Part shown: positions 62,820-64,000 of the stretch, piece after piece | Position numbering within the stretch: the stretch's first letter is position 1 | Layout: every line of letters begins with the position of its first letter | Origin: a candidate division WOR-3 bacterium | GTDB taxonomy: Bacteria; Hydrothermota; Tepidihabitantia; SM23-42; JAOAFX01 | NCBI GenBank assembly: GCA_039802205.1 | Contig: JBDRWD010000008.1 | Coordinates: 1-64,000, forward strand | Direction of reading: 5' to 3' | Length of the DNA: 64,000 bases | The notes under the pieces: generated by a model | Databases searched by the model: none | What the model was told of the DNA's origin: nothing | The model's input: only the letters and a program-made list of their open reading frames with translations | Program-made: the position numbers and the translations under genes

Positions 62820-63640
62820 TACTTTCTCCTTTTTAGAATGAACTTATCCGAAACCTTTTTCTTCTTCCGCGTCTTTTTGCCTTTGGTCAACCAGCCCCAG
62901 GGAGATGTGGGATGTCTACCTCCATGGGCCCTACCTTCACCACCACCTAATGGATGGTCAATCGGATTCATCGCTACTCCTCGCACATAAGGTCTTATGC
63001 CCATATGTCTTGTTCTGCCTGCCTTACCGATAGAAACACTGGAATGGAGAGCATTGGAAACCCGACCAATTGTTGCCCGGCACCGCAAATCAATCAAACG
63101 CACCTCACCCGATGGAAGTTTGATATGAGCATACTTCCCTTCTTTCGCAAGAATCTGACATGAGAGTCCAGCACTACGCACGAGTTCACCACCTTTTTTC
63201 GGTGCCAGTTCCACATTGTGAATCTCCACCCCCAGCGGAATATTACTCAGGGGTAAACAATTGCCAATCTTGATCGGTACATCTTCACCGGAAATCACCG
63301 TATCGCCAACATTGAGCCCCTCCGGACAAATGATGTATCTTTTTTCACCATCCTGGTAAGTCAAAAGGGCAATGAGAGCACTCCGATTTGGGTCGTACTC
63401 GATGGCACTCACCACAGCAGGAACATTGTCTTTATCTCTTTTGAAATCAATTATCCTTATCTTTTTATGGTGTCCACCCCCACGATGGCGGGCGGTGATC
63501 CGCCCCAGATTGTTTCGTCCGCCGCTCTTCTTTTCAGAAATAACAAGACTCTTTTCTGGCTCGGTTTTGGTGATCGGTGGAACATTGACCGTATAGAAAC
63601 GGCGACCTGGGGTTAGGGGACGATATACTCTGATACCCAT
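62819..63640 (-). CDS. rplB: Large ribosomal subunit protein uL2
   Basis: This is a 273-residue protein from ATG 63640 directly after the rplW stop; a GTG three codons upstream is not needed. Blocks [33 protein letters not shown], and the peptidyl-transferase-centre region [17 protein letters not shown] with the conserved His are present. Confidence 0.97.
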   Translation of the reverse strand: MGIRVYRPLTPGRRFYTVNVPPITKTEPEKSLVISEKKSGGRNNLGRITARHRGGGHHKKIRIIDFKRDKDNVPAVVSAIEYDPNRSALIALLTYQDGEKRYIICPEGLNVGDTVISGEDVPIKIGNCLPLSNIPLGVEIHNVELAPKKGGELVRSAGLSCQILAKEGKYAHIKLPSGEVRLIDLRCRATIGRVSNALHSSVSIGKAGRTRHMGIRPYVRGVAMNPIDHPLGGGEGRAHGGRHPTSPWGWLTKGKKTRKKKKVSDKFILKRRK

Positions 63641-63641
63641 T

Positions 63642-63926
63642 TTATACACCCTCGACTATCTCAATTTTCTGTCCTGGTTTGATCCAGACCGATGCTTTTT
63701 TATAACCAGGACGATAACCTTCAGACCGTCCCAAACGACGCAATTTGCCACGGAAGTTTGCAGTCCGCACTTCCAGAACATTGACTCCAAAAAGCTTTTC
63801 TACCGCATCCTTGATCATGCGTTTGTTCGCTTTCTTGGCTACAACAAATTGATAACAATTCAGTTCCCTTAAACGGTCGGCTTTCTCAGTTATTATTGGT
63901 CGGATGATTATTTGCTCTGGTCGCAT
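63642..63926 (-). CDS. rplW: Large ribosomal subunit protein uL23
   Basis: This is a 94-residue protein: [46 protein letters not shown] and [14 protein letters not shown]. It overlaps the end of rplD by 19 nt. Confidence 0.96.
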   Translation of the reverse strand: MRPEQIIIRPIITEKADRLRELNCYQFVVAKKANKRMIKDAVEKLFGVNVLEVRTANFRGKLRRLGRSEGYRPGYKKASVWIKPGQKIEIVEGV

Positions 63927-64000
63927 CTCTTCTCCAATTCAGATAAACCATTTTTTGTGAATAAGACGTAATCCGCCCAGATCACATCGTAGCAGTTGAT
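63908..64000 (-). CDS. rplD: Large ribosomal subunit protein uL4, C-terminal end only
   Basis: From the window edge, the frame reads INCYDVIWADYVLFTKNGLS, then [10 protein letters not shown] and a stop at 63908, which fits the L4 C-terminus (xNVYDLLxxDxVVxTKxAL). It lies exactly where rplD belongs before rplW. The rest of the gene is outside the window. Confidence 0.75.
   Translation of the reverse strand: MNCYDVIWADYVLFTKNGLSELEKRCDQSK

Noticed and set aside
1-64000. CRISPR array, rRNA operon, prophage or insertion sequence with intact transposase
   Set aside because: I looked for regularly spaced repeats, conserved rRNA stretches and transposase genes with catalytic motifs and found none; the only transposase-like protein lacks its active site.

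Overview
The window looks like a chromosomal piece of an uncultivated, probably anaerobic bacterium of the FCB-like or candidate-phylum type (WOR-3/Stahlbacteria would fit, but I cannot test this). The main reason is that at least eight proteins end in a Por/type IX-style sorting domain (YPNPF-type start, IYDxxGR-type middle, GVYFxRL plus KKxxxIK end). Gene order in the core segments (recF-dciA-gyrB, argG/argH/argR, S10/spc ribosomal cluster) is bacterial. Promoters are strikingly uniform: TTGAC(A/T), a 16-bp spacer, then TATAAT, seen at about 18 places. Several housekeeping genes start only 5-7 nt after the -10 box, so their mRNAs are probably leaderless.

1-12.6 kb is an AT-rich accessory island. 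Three copies of one repeat (1-110, 4042-4151, and a shorter copy at 10672-10735) each stand 44-48 nt before the start of a small-peptide gene. Each unit is closed by a perfect inverted repeat without a U-tract (569-595, 4381-4421, 11298-11336). The middle unit encodes a 52-residue peptide with six cysteines and is followed by a radical SAM/SPASM maturase, a 41-residue ORF with its own promoter, a membrane protein, an ABC-2-type ATPase with two permeases, and an MsbA-like ABC exporter. This is a convincing and apparently unusual RiPP (thioether-type peptide) locus and the main discovery candidate. The island also holds a giant YVTN-propeller surface protein, a promoter-hairpin-U-tract RNA element (3393-3490), a frameshifted Tyr/Arg-rich gene, and an outer-membrane barrel gene with a decayed copy beside it.

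12.7-26.8 kb encodes envelope and secreted functions: a PHP-domain (CehA-like) surface phosphoesterase, an orphan secretin-domain protein, a heterodimeric ABC exporter pair with a beta-helix protein, a BNR-like surface protein, a gingipain-like C25 protease gene broken by two in-frame stops and a frameshift, and a predicted outer-membrane barrel.

26.8-43.5 kb is largely housekeeping: proC, argH, an aminotransferase, argG (with a palindromic ArgR-type operator on its promoter), argR, recF, dciA, gyrB, an M42 aminopeptidase, a Y1-transposase-like protein that has lost its HUH motif, a comM-like ATPase, a class V aminotransferase, an FG-GAP surface protein and asnS.

43.9-58.8 kb holds a nucleotide-sugar/glycan operon (GT2, flippase-like LPG-synthase-fold protein, UDP-glucose dehydrogenase, UDP-glucuronate decarboxylase), an unusual lipoprotein fusing a family 5 solute-binding protein to a TonB C-terminal domain, a TtcA-like PP-loop enzyme, cysE, an ARPP-1-like protein, a large GH-like surface enzyme and an M28 peptidase. 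58.9-64 kb is the minus-strand ribosomal cluster from rplD (partial) to rpsN. It stops abruptly at rpsN against a convergent small gene instead of continuing to rpsH.
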